This document shows positions 19,758 through 27,349 of a stretch of 64,000 nt of DNA, in pieces; the stretch's first letter is position 1, and each line of letters opens with the position of its first letter. This DNA is from PALSA-612 sp963742925 (GTDB lineage Bacteria > Actinomycetota > Thermoleophilia > Gaiellales > Gaiellaceae): NCBI GenBank assembly GCA_963742925.1, contig CAVUNV010000003.1, forward strand, positions 1 to 64,000, in the 5' to 3' direction. The notes beneath the pieces are model-generated. The model was given only the letters and a program-made list of their open reading frames with translations. It searched no databases and was not told the DNA's origin. Position numbers and translations under genes: made by a program.

Positions 19758-21088
19758 CGCAGCTCGCCGAAGCCCGCGTAGAGGGCGCGCGCCGCATCGA
19801 TTCCGAGCGGCAGGTACTCGAGCAGCAGGCGCTCGTTCGGCGAGTGGACGTTGCTGTCCGGGAGCGCGAAGCCGGTGATCACGGCCGGGATCCCACGCTC
19901 GCCGAGCGCGGGCACGATCGGCAGCGAGCCACCGGAGCGGAGCAGCAGCGGCCGGGTTCCGAGCGCCCGCTCGAAGGCGTCACGCGCGAGCTTGATCGCG
20001 GGTGAGCCGGGGTCGACGAGACCCGCCGGGCTCTTCGCCATGAGCTCCAGCTCGACATCCGCCCCGGCCGGCGCGGCTTCCTTCAGGAGCCGCTCCACGG
20101 TGGCGAAGATCCCGTCCGGATCCTGGCCGGCGACGAGGCGGACCGAGAGGTTCGCCTCGGCCAGTGCCGGGAGAACCGTCTTCTGCAGGTGGGGAGAGCC
20201 GCCTGCGAGGCCGTTCACGTCGAGCGACGGCTCGGCCCAGGTGCGCACGTAGAACTCGTCGGCGGCGGCGGGATCCGCCGGCCGAGCGCCCTGGTCCGCG
20301 AGCACGTCTCCTCCGGCGGCGAGCGATCGCCAGCCCGCAAGCTCCTCCGCGGTCGGCGCGATCAGGCCCGCGCGCAGCGGCTCGGGCAGCCTGCCGTCGC
20401 GCGGCAGCACGCCCGAGAGCGCCTGGAGCAATGCGTGCGTCGCGTTCAGCGCGGCGCCGCCGTACATGCCCGAGTGCAGGTCGCGGTCACCCGTCCGCAC
20501 CCGCACGTGCATGTAGACGATCCCGCGTGTGGCCACGTAGAAGGCCGGGACGTCTCGTTCGGGCATGTCGGCGTCGAAGATGATGCACGCGTCGGCATCG
20601 CGGCCGTCGGCGGCGAGGAAGTCGATGATCGAGTGGCCGCCCACCTCCTCCTCCCCGTCGCACGCGAACCTCACGTTGACCGGCAGCGCACCCTCGGCGG
20701 CGAGCCCGGCGGCCGCCTTCAGCAGCAGATAGAGCTGGCCCTTGTCGTCGGCGACGCCGCGTCCGTACAACCAGCCGTCGCGGACGTCAGGCTCGAACGG
20801 CGGGCTCTCCCACTCGTCGAGCGGGTCCGGCGGCTGCACGTCGAAGTGGCCGTAGACGAGCACGGTCGGCGCGGCATCGGCGTCCGTCGACGCGCGGAGC
20901 TCGCCGGCCACGAGCGGGCTTCCGTGCCAGTCCACCACCTCCGCGTCGCCGCCTGCCCCACGGATGAACAGCGCGACCCACTCGGCCGCCTCGCGAACAT
21001 CGGCCGCATGCGCCGGATCGGCGCTCATGCTGGGAATGCGCAGGAGCTCAGCGAGCTCGTCCAGCAGCGGCTGCGTCGCGGTGGTCAC
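19754..21088 (-). CDS. M20-family dipeptidase/peptidase
   Basis: Zn-dependent exopeptidase of the M20/CNDP-like branch, 444 aa. Motifs: VYGHFDVQPPDP (metal His/Asp), GWLYGRGVADDKGQL (bridging Asp), ACDGEEEVGGHS (catalytic and metal Glu), and the dimerisation-domain segment DRDLHSGMYGGAALN. The GTG at 21088 lies 7 nt after TAGGGT on the minus strand, so a leaderless start is likely. No signal peptide is present, so it is cytoplasmic. Substrate is probably a dipeptide or N-acylated amino acid; not resolvable here. Confidence 0.9.
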   Translation of the reverse strand: MTTATQPLLDELAELLRIPSMSADPAHAADVREAAEWVALFIRGAGGDAEVVDWHGSPLVAGELRASTDADAAPTVLVYGHFDVQPPDPLDEWESPPFEPDVRDGWLYGRGVADDKGQLYLLLKAAAGLAAEGALPVNVRFACDGEEEVGGHSIIDFLAADGRDADACIIFDADMPERDVPAFYVATRGIVYMHVRVRTGDRDLHSGMYGGAALNATHALLQALSGVLPRDGRLPEPLRAGLIAPTAEELAGWRSLAAGGDVLADQGARPADPAAADEFYVRTWAEPSLDVNGLAGGSPHLQKTVLPALAEANLSVRLVAGQDPDGIFATVERLLKEAAPAGADVELELMAKSPAGLVDPGSPAIKLARDAFERALGTRPLLLRSGGSLPIVPALGERGIPAVITGFALPDSNVHSPNERLLLEYLPLGIDAARALYAGFGELR

Positions 21089-21168
21089 ACGCCCAACCCT
21101 ACTGGAGGCCTGGTGCGAAAATTCGGCCGGGCCGGGTGACGCCCCAGACGCAGCGCCGCACCAGACCT

Positions 21169-22128
21169 CTAGCGCGGCAGCTTGCCGAGCAGCAGCTTCG
21201 CGTCGGCGAAGAACGGCGACGGCCCCGCGGCGACGACACGCTGGAGCTGCACCTTCGCGGCCTGCAGCTGGCCGATCCAGAGCAGCATCAGCCCCAGGTG
21301 GAAGCGCACCGTGATCGCCTTCGGGAAGACCCGGACGAGCGGCCCGAGCTTCCCGAAGGCGACCGCCGGCCGGCTCTTGTCGAAGAGGCCGACAGCGGCC
21401 GCAACCTGCGCGTCGGGGTCGTTCGGTGCCAGCGCTGCGGCGGCGGCGAACTCCCGCTCGGCCGAGACCGGCCGCCCGAGGTTCTGGAGCTCGACGCCGT
21501 ACAGCAGCTTCGCGTGCGCGCCTCCACGCCTCGCCTGCGAACGGAGGAACGCGAACTGCTGGACGGGCGAGAGACGGCTCAACGCCGCCGGCGCGGGAAA
21601 GCCCGGAACGAACTGCGGCAGCCCGGGGGCATCGCGCGGGTGGAGGAGATCGCCGGCGCGGACCGCGTAGGCCGTGTCGGGCTGCGCGGCCTTCGCCTTC
21701 CTCCACGCCGCCTGCGCCGGCGCCAGCAACCCCCGCCAGAAGAGCCCGACCCCGAGCGTGAGCTGCGCCAGCGAGCTCCGCGGATTGGCGCGGGCGAGCG
21801 TTCCGAGCCGGTCGAATCCGCCCGGCCAGTCGGCCAGCGCGGCACCGACGTGTGCTTCGAGCGACCCGTACCGCCTGAACACCGCGGCCGCGGCCCGAGC
21901 GCGTCCGCGCGCATAGAGGGTCTCCGCATTCCGAAGCGCGGTCGCCTCGGGATCGGTACGGACGCCCAGGTCGAGCAGGAGCGGCGGCCGCCCCTTCTGC
22001 TGCACGGGTGCGGCGCGCGTCGTACCACCGCTCCCGGTCCGCGTCAGCAGCGTCGCGCCGACCGTCGCGCCCGCGACGACGAGCGCCACGGCGGCGACGA
22101 GCACCCGTGTTCGTGTCCTGGGCGACAC
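21169..22128 (-). CDS. Membrane-anchored TPR-like protein
   Basis: 319 aa with an N-terminal membrane anchor (residues 8-28) followed by Ala/Leu-rich helical repeats of about 34 residues. Segments such as NAETLYARGRARAAAAVF, LQNLGRPVSAEREFAAAAAL and APNDPDAQVAAAVGLFD fit tetratricopeptide repeats. It probably acts as an extracytoplasmic scaffold; no partner is evident. It is transcribed away from moeB, sharing a 155-bp intergenic region. Confidence 0.7.
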   Translation of the reverse strand: MSPRTRTRVLVAAVALVVAGATVGATLLTRTGSGGTTRAAPVQQKGRPPLLLDLGVRTDPEATALRNAETLYARGRARAAAAVFRRYGSLEAHVGAALADWPGGFDRLGTLARANPRSSLAQLTLGVGLFWRGLLAPAQAAWRKAKAAQPDTAYAVRAGDLLHPRDAPGLPQFVPGFPAPAALSRLSPVQQFAFLRSQARRGGAHAKLLYGVELQNLGRPVSAEREFAAAAALAPNDPDAQVAAAVGLFDKSRPAVAFGKLGPLVRVFPKAITVRFHLGLMLLWIGQLQAAKVQLQRVVAAGPSPFFADAKLLLGKLPR

Positions 22129-22267
22129 GATCCGACGATACTCGGGTCGCCTCCGGCGCCGCGGGCGCTGCCGGTCGGGAATCCGAACAGGCCGTCCCCT
22201 CGTTCAGTGTCGTTACCGCCGGAACGGGCCGCAAAATCCCGAGACTTTCCTGAGTAAACCGTGAAGC

Positions 22268-22273
22268 TATACT
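22268..22273 (+). promoter_or_regulatory. Promoter of the sulfur-carrier cysteine locus
   Basis: TATACT, the best -10 in the window, 10 nt before the ATG at 22284. Just upstream, CCTGAGTAAACC lies where a regulator would bind; I cannot assign it. Confidence 0.65.
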
Positions 22274-22283
22274 TTTGAAACCA

Positions 22284-23462
22284 ATGGCCAGCTACCGCGA
22301 TCTCCTCCAACAGGTCAGATCCGAGATCGACGAGCTGGACGCCGCCACCGCCGCCCGGCAGCTCGAGGGCGACGACGCGCCGGTCCTTCTCGACGTGCGC
22401 GAGCTGCACGAGTGGAAGGAAGGCCACATCCCCGGCGCCGTCCACGTCCCACGCGGCTCGCTCGAGTCGCAGATCGAGCAGACGCTCCCCGACCGCGCCG
22501 GCCCGGTGATCGTCTACTGCGCCGGGGGCTCGCGCTCCGCGTTCGCCGCGAAGACGCTCGGCGAGCTCGGCTACGAGGCCGTCTACAACCTCGCCGGCGG
22601 CTACACGGACTGGAAGCGAAACGGCTTTCCGACCGTCCTGCCGCGCACGCTCGACGAGGAGAAGCGAGTGCGCTACAGCCGCCACCTGCTGATTCCGGAG
22701 GTCGGCGAGGCGGGCCAGATCAAGCTGCTCGACTCCCGCATGCTCCTGATCGGTGCCGGCGGCCTCGGCTCTCCGGCCTCGCTCTACCTGGCAGCCGCGG
22801 GCGTCGGGACGATCGGCATCGTGGACGACGACGTGGTCGACGCCAGCAACCTGCAGCGCCAGATCGTCCACTCGACCGATCGGCTCGGCGAGTCGAAGGC
22901 AGAGTCCGCGAAGCGGACGATCGAGGCGCTCAACCCCGACGTGCAGGTGCGCCTCTTCAAGGAGCGGCTCACCTCGGAGAACGTCGACCGGATCCTCGCC
23001 GAGGGCTGGGACGTGATCGTGGACGGCGCCGACAACTTCCCGACCCGCTATCTCCTGAACGACGCGTCCGTGTGGCACCGGATTCCGGTCGTCCACGGCT
23101 CGATCTTCCGCTTCGAGGGCCAGGTCACCGTCTTCAAGCCGCATGAGGGGCCGTGCTACCGCTGCCTGTTCCCGCAGCCGCCGCCGCCCGAGCTGGCCCC
23201 GAGCTGCGCGGAGGGAGGCGTGCTCGGCGTCCTCCCCGGCATCGTCGGCTCGATGCAGGCCAACGAGGCGATCAAGCTCGCGCTCGGCATCGGCGATCCG
23301 CTCGTCGGCCGGCTGCTGCTCTTCGACGCGCTCGCGCCCTCGTTCACCGAGGTGACGCTGCGGCGCGACCCGGCCTGCCCCGTGTGCGGCGAGTCGCCGA
23401 CGATCACCGAGTACGTCGACTACGTCGAGTTCTGCCAGGGACGTCCGATGGAGGTGCATTAG
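22284..23462 (+). CDS. moeZ: Sulfur-carrier adenylyltransferase/sulfurtransferase (MoeB/MoeZ-like)
   Basis: Activates the C-terminal Gly-Gly of small sulfur carriers by adenylation and sulfur transfer. An N-terminal rhodanese domain (about residues 15-118) has the active-site loop YCAGGSRS. An E1-like ThiF/MoeB domain (about 130-392) has GAGGLGSPASLYLAAAGVG, RQIVHST, DGADNFPTRYLLND and zinc-binding CYRC and CPVC pairs. In mycobacterial MoeZ the rhodanese domain is C-terminal; here it is N-terminal. It heads a locus with CysO-CysM and the Mec peptidase, implying CysO as its substrate, though MoaD could also be served. Confidence 0.9.
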   Translation: MASYRDLLQQVRSEIDELDAATAARQLEGDDAPVLLDVRELHEWKEGHIPGAVHVPRGSLESQIEQTLPDRAGPVIVYCAGGSRSAFAAKTLGELGYEAVYNLAGGYTDWKRNGFPTVLPRTLDEEKRVRYSRHLLIPEVGEAGQIKLLDSRMLLIGAGGLGSPASLYLAAAGVGTIGIVDDDVVDASNLQRQIVHSTDRLGESKAESAKRTIEALNPDVQVRLFKERLTSENVDRILAEGWDVIVDGADNFPTRYLLNDASVWHRIPVVHGSIFRFEGQVTVFKPHEGPCYRCLFPQPPPPELAPSCAEGGVLGVLPGIVGSMQANEAIKLALGIGDPLVGRLLLFDALAPSFTEVTLRRDPACPVCGESPTITEYVDYVEFCQGRPMEVH

Positions 23463-23694
23463 TGCCCCTCCCGGCGATACATGTCGGGCTCTGGCCCGCG
23501 ATCACGCTGCGCGCTGCCTTCCCGCTCCAGCGCCGGCGAAGCCAGCGCCTCCGCTCCTTGGCCGGCTCCGTCGAGCCTACGCCGGCTGCGTCCTCAGTCG
23601 CGCCCGTAGTTACCACTACGAGCGCTCCCTGCGTCCTTACATCGCTTGGCGCTCACGACCCAGAACCACGACGGCATCACCGGAAGGGGCACTG
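23463..23694. other. Intergenic region between moeZ and cysO-cysM
   Basis: 232 bp without a convincing gene. It contains a 6-bp hairpin with a 4-nt loop (CGTAGT TACC ACTACG, 23605-23620) and a ribosome site GGAAGGGG 6 nt before the ATG at 23695. No promoter hexamer is obvious. Confidence 0.5.
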
Positions 23695-24900
23695 ATGGCG
23701 ACGGTTCGCATCCCGCCCACACTCCGCACGGCGACGGGCGGCGCGCGCGAGGTCGAGGCCTCCGGCGACACCGTCCGTGACCTGCTCGACGACCTGGCCG
23801 AGCGCTTCCCCAGCCTGCGCGGCCAGGTGTGGGAAAACGACGAGATCGCGCCCTTCGTCAACGTCTACGTCGAGGGCGAGGACGTCCGGACGCTCGACGG
23901 CCTCGAGACCGAGGTCGCCGAGGGGAGCACCGTGATCCTGCTGCCCGCAATGGCCGGGGGCCAGCGTCTCGACCTCGCTCCGTCGCTGCTCGACCTGGTC
24001 GGCCACACACCGCTCGTCGAGCTGTCTCGCCTCTCGCCCGAGGGCGTCTCGATCTACGCCAAGCTCGAGGGGCAGAACCCGACCGGGTCGATCAAGGACC
24101 GGGTGGCGAAGGCGATGATCGAGGCCGCGGAGGCCTCCGGCGAGCTCGAGCCGGGCCGCGAGCTGCTCGAGCCGACGAGCGGCAACACGGGCATCTCGCT
24201 CGCGTTCATCGCGCGGCTGAAGGGCTACAGGTTGACCTGCGTCATTCCCGAGAACGCGACCGAGGAGCGCAAGCGCCTGCTCCGGCTGTACGGCGCGGAG
24301 ATCGTCGAGTCGCCGGGAGCGGAGGGGTCGAACGGTGCCGTCCGCCTCGCACTCGAGCTGGCCGAGCGCGAGCCGCGCTACTACATGCCCTTCCAGTATG
24401 CGAACGAGGCCAACCCGCGCGCCCACTACGAGGGGACGGGAACGGAGATCGCCGAGGCGCTCGACCGCGTCGACGTGCTCGTTGCCGGGCTCGGCACCGG
24501 CGGGACGCTGATGGGGACGGGCGAACGGCTCCGCGAGAGCTTTCCCGACGTGGTCATCGCCGCCGCCGAGCCGCTCCCCGGCGACCCGGTGATGGGACTC
24601 CGCTCGCTGGAGGACGGCTACGTGCCGCCGATCCTCGACGTGTCGAAGCTCGACCGCAAGCTGCTCGTCTCGAACGCCGAGTCGGTGGCCGGCCTGCGGG
24701 CGCTGCTCGAGCGCGAGGGCATCTTCGCGGGCGTCTCCGCAGGAGCCGTCGTGCACGTGGCGCGCAAGCTCGCCGAGGAGGCAGACGAAGGCTCGATCGT
24801 CGTCTGCGTCCTCGCCGACGCCGGCTGGAAGTACCTCTCCGCGGACTTCTGGGACGCCCCCGACCCGGAAGCCTCCATGGAGAGCGGCCACTGGTGGTAG
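23695..24900 (+). CDS. cysM: CysO-CysM fusion: sulfur carrier joined to O-phosphoserine sulfhydrylase-type cysteine synthase
   Basis: Single 401-aa frame. Residues 1-86 are a ubiquitin-like MoaD/ThiS-type carrier ending ILLPAMAGG, the CysO tail including its Gly-Gly. Residues about 92-400 are a PLP-dependent cysteine synthase: KLEGQNPTGSIKDRVAK with the PLP Lys, PTSGNTGISLAF, a GTGTGGTLMGTG phosphate loop and a C-terminal lid region. In Mycobacterium tuberculosis CysO and CysM are separate, and the CysO thiocarboxylate donates sulfur to O-phosphoserine on CysM. Here the GG is internal, so cleavage after GG, internal initiation at ATG 23950, or an altered mechanism is needed. No stop was found near the junction in any frame. 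Confidence 0.88.
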   Translation: MATVRIPPTLRTATGGAREVEASGDTVRDLLDDLAERFPSLRGQVWENDEIAPFVNVYVEGEDVRTLDGLETEVAEGSTVILLPAMAGGQRLDLAPSLLDLVGHTPLVELSRLSPEGVSIYAKLEGQNPTGSIKDRVAKAMIEAAEASGELEPGRELLEPTSGNTGISLAFIARLKGYRLTCVIPENATEERKRLLRLYGAEIVESPGAEGSNGAVRLALELAEREPRYYMPFQYANEANPRAHYEGTGTEIAEALDRVDVLVAGLGTGGTLMGTGERLRESFPDVVIAAAEPLPGDPVMGLRSLEDGYVPPILDVSKLDRKLLVSNAESVAGLRALLEREGIFAGVSAGAVVHVARKLAEEADEGSIVVCVLADAGWKYLSADFWDAPDPEASMESGHWW

Positions 24901-25268
24901 TGCCCGCCGCCGTACGGCAGGCGCTCGAGGCGCATGCCGCGGCGGAGGCTCCGAACGAGGCGTGCGGGTTGCTGGCGTTCCGGGACGGCGTGGCCGAGCG
25001 TTACCTTCCGGCCGCGAACGAGGCCGCGAGCCCGTACCGCTTCCAGCTCAAGCCCGGGTCACCGCAGGACTTCTTCCTCGAGGACGAGGGATACGAGCTC
25101 GCCGTCTTCCACTCCCACCCGACCGACAAGGCAGAGCCGTCCCGAACCGACGTCCAGAACATCGGCCAGTGGGAGGGGCGGCCCTACCTGATCCTGTCGC
25201 GCCCGACCGGGGAGCTCCGCGCCTGGCGGATCGCCGAAGGGCGCGCCGAAGAGCTCGAGATCGAGTGA
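24894..25268 (+). CDS. mec: Mec+-type JAMM metallopeptidase (CysO-cysteine hydrolase)
   Basis: Releases cysteine from the CysO-cysteine adduct. The 124-aa protein carries the JAMM motif: the Glu of NEACGLLAF, then HSH-x7-S-x2-D in HSHPTDKAEPSRTD. It overlaps the end of the cysO-cysM gene; GTG 24894 is preferred because GGAGAG is 9 nt upstream, with GTG 24900 as alternative. Together with moeZ and cysO-cysM this completes the sulfur-carrier cysteine pathway. Its stop lies inside a 12-bp-stem hairpin that ends the operon. Confidence 0.88.
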   Translation: MVVPAAVRQALEAHAAAEAPNEACGLLAFRDGVAERYLPAANEAASPYRFQLKPGSPQDFFLEDEGYELAVFHSHPTDKAEPSRTDVQNIGQWEGRPYLILSRPTGELRAWRIAEGRAEELEIE

Positions 25269-25299
25269 CGGGCGGCCCGGGATCCGCGGCCGCCCGTCA
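25266..25299. terminator. Bidirectional hairpin terminator
   Basis: TGACGGGCGGCC (25266-25277), a 10-nt loop, and the perfect complement GGCCGCCCGTCA (25288-25299). It sits between the convergent mec and cupredoxin genes and includes the mec stop codon. No U-tract. Confidence 0.75.
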
Positions 25300-25310
25300 A
25301 CGCCTGCGTT

Positions 25311-25685
25311 CTAGGTGACCGTGAAGAACCCGAAGATCGAGCTCTCGTGGGGCTGGCAGTAGTACTTGTACTTGCCCTTCGTCAGATTGATCACGACAGA
25401 CTTCGTCCCCACGAATGAGACGCTCGTGATCATCTTGTGGTACGTCCCGCCCTTCTGCTTCTCGAGGTAGAAGTTGTGGATGTGGGCCTTGTCGACGACA
25501 ACGAACGTGTACTTACCGGCCTTCAGCGTCTTCACCTTCTTGCCGGCGGAAGTCTTGAGGCTGATCGTGTAGCCCGGCCCCACCGTGCCCTTGAGCACGG
25601 GCGGTGCAGCCGAGCTGAGGGCCATCGCAGAGCCTGCGGTCATCATGGTCGCAACGGCGGCGACAGCTGCGATGCGTACGCGCAC
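25311..25685 (-). CDS. Secreted cupredoxin-like protein
   Basis: 124-aa exported protein: signal peptide to about residue 25, then one beta-sandwich cupredoxin domain. Type-1 copper ligands are visible as His in AHIHNFYL and Cys and His in YYCQPHESS. The position where plastocyanin-like proteins have the axial Met is Ile (SSIFGFF). The start is GTG 25685, 4 nt after the strong ribosome site AAGGAGGA; upstream codons lack one. Probably a periplasmic or cell-wall electron carrier; no oxidase partner is adjacent. Confidence 0.8.
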   Translation of the reverse strand: MRVRIAAVAAVATMMTAGSAMALSSAAPPVLKGTVGPGYTISLKTSAGKKVKTLKAGKYTFVVVDKAHIHNFYLEKQKGGTYHKMITSVSFVGTKSVVINLTKGKYKYYCQPHESSIFGFFTVT

Positions 25686-25751
25686 TGAATCCTCCTTGAC
25701 TCGCTTGGTGGTATCGAGGATAGATACGAGCGTGGGCGCGCGGTTGGATTG

Positions 25752-26375
25752 ATGGACGTCACACGGATCACCGACGGACTGTGGCGCTGGACGGGCTTCC
25801 ACGAGGAGTGGAAGCACGATGTCGGCTGCGTCTACCTGGAGAGCGGCGACGCGATCTGCCTCATCGACCCGCTCGTGCCGCCCGAGGACCGGGAGCACTT
25901 CCTGGCCGCGCTCGACCGCGACGTCGAGCGGCTGGGCGTGCCGGTCCACATCCTCGTCACCGTCTTCTGGCACACGCGCAGCGCGCGCGAGCTCGCCGAG
26001 CGGTACGGCGCCGAGGTGTGGGGCTCGTCACGGAGCCGCGCCGCGGTCGAGCGGCGCGCAGGGCCGGTGCACACCTTCCGGCCCGGCGATGCGCTTCCCG
26101 GCGGGATCGAAGCGATCGCGACGGCGAGGCAGAACGAGGCACTCTTCTTTGCGCGACAGCACCAAGCCCTCGTTGCCGGCGACGTGATCCTCGGGCTGGA
26201 CACCGGCGGGCTGCGCTTCTGCCCCGAATCCTGGCTTCCTGACGGCGTCGGCCACGCGGAGCTTCGGGCGAGCCTGCGCCCGCTGCTCGATCTTCCCGTC
26301 GAGCGGGTGCTCGCCTCTCATGGCCCGCCGGTGCTCGAGCGCGGCGCGCAGGAACTGCGGACGCTTCTCGACTAG
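25752..26375 (+). CDS. Degenerate metallo-beta-lactamase-fold protein
   Basis: A 207-aa protein whose strand order and C-terminal segment (RVLASHGPPVLERGAQEL) fit the metallo-beta-lactamase fold. IDPLVPP follows the first strands and AGDVILGLD matches the region of the bridging Asp. The HxHxDH zinc motif is replaced by VFWHTRSARE, so canonical di-zinc chemistry is unlikely. Function is unknown. The ATG at 25752 was used; TTG 25749 is directly before it. It converges on the Gfo/Idh gene with a 4-nt overlap. Confidence 0.7.
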   Translation: MDVTRITDGLWRWTGFHEEWKHDVGCVYLESGDAICLIDPLVPPEDREHFLAALDRDVERLGVPVHILVTVFWHTRSARELAERYGAEVWGSSRSRAAVERRAGPVHTFRPGDALPGGIEAIATARQNEALFFARQHQALVAGDVILGLDTGGLRFCPESWLPDGVGHAELRASLRPLLDLPVERVLASHGPPVLERGAQELRTLLD

Positions 26376-27349
26376 AGCTCGACCGCGGTGCCCGACGCGG
26401 CCGAGCGGACCAGGCCGTCGATGACGCGCGCCTGGGCAACCGCGTCGGCGCGGCCGAGCAGGGGCTCGCCCTCGCCACGGATCGCGTCGCTCAGGTTCTC
26501 GAGCTCGAGCCCATACGAGTCGGCGGGCTCCACCTCGATCCGCTCCACCTCGCCGCCCCGGCGCAGCTCGATCACCGGCCGGTGGCAGTGCCACGGGTCG
26601 TCCAGGAAGAGCGAGCCCTCGCTGCCGATCGCCTCCAGCTCGTCCCGCTCGGTCAGCGCCGTGCCACAGTCGAACAGCCCCAGCACATCTCCGGGGAAGC
26701 GAAGCGTTGCGGCGAACACCCAGTCCGTCCCGCTCGGGCCCGTCCACTGCTGCCCGGTCACGACCTCCGGCTCCCCTGCCACGAGGCGCGACCCGCTCAC
26801 GCAGTAGCAGCCGACGTCCATGAGCGCACCACCCTCCACATCCGTCCGCAGCCGGATGTTGTCGGCGTCGTAGAGCCCGTAGCCGAAGCAGGAGCGGACG
26901 ACGCGCAGCTCGCCGATCGCGCCGTCGTCCAGGAGCCGCCGGAGCCGCTTCGTCTGCGGGTTGTGACGCCACATGAACGCCTCCGTCAGCAGCTTCCCGG
27001 CCCGGTCCGCCGCGTCGAACGACTCCGCCACCCGCTCGGGCTTGCTGTCCATCGGCTTCTCGCAGAGCACGTGCTTGCCCGCCTCGACGGCCCTGACCGA
27101 CCACTCGCAGTGCATCGTGTTCGGCAGCGAGATGTAGACCGCCTCGATCTCCGGATCGTCGAGCAGCGCCTCGTAGGAGCCGTACGCGCGCGGGATCCCC
27201 CACTCCGCCGCGTACGCGTCGGCGCGTTCCTGCGTGCGGCTCGCGACCCCGACGAGGTCGACCTTCGAGGAGGCCTGCGCGGGTGGGATGACGAGGCGGT
27301 TGATGTGGGCGGTCGAGATGATCCCCCACCTGACGGGGTCGTAGGTCAT
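26372..27349 (-). CDS. Gfo/Idh/MocA-family oxidoreductase (1)
   Basis: NAD(P)-dependent sugar or polyol dehydrogenase of 325 aa. N-terminal Rossmann domain with WGIISTAHINR in the dinucleotide loop, VYISLPNTMHCEW, and the family's catalytic-lysine motif CEKPMDS near residue 96; C-terminal alpha/beta substrate domain with GALMDVGCYC. ATG 27349 has GGAGG upstream and overlaps the xylulokinase stop (ATGA), so it is the last gene of a four-gene operon. The substrate is probably a pentose or derivative (inference from context). Confidence 0.9.
   Translation of the reverse strand: MTYDPVRWGIISTAHINRLVIPPAQASSKVDLVGVASRTQERADAYAAEWGIPRAYGSYEALLDDPEIEAVYISLPNTMHCEWSVRAVEAGKHVLCEKPMDSKPERVAESFDAADRAGKLLTEAFMWRHNPQTKRLRRLLDDGAIGELRVVRSCFGYGLYDADNIRLRTDVEGGALMDVGCYCVSGSRLVAGEPEVVTGQQWTGPSGTDWVFAATLRFPGDVLGLFDCGTALTERDELEAIGSEGSLFLDDPWHCHRPVIELRRGGEVERIEVEPADSYGLELENLSDAIRGEGEPLLGRADAVAQARVIDGLVRSAASGTAVEL

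Noticed and set aside
23695..24900. CysO-CysM fusion caused by a missing stop through an indel
   Set aside because: I checked the other two frames around 23945-23990 and found no stop or family-like ending there, so a single indel does not explain the joined frame; left as a genuine fusion pending resequencing.
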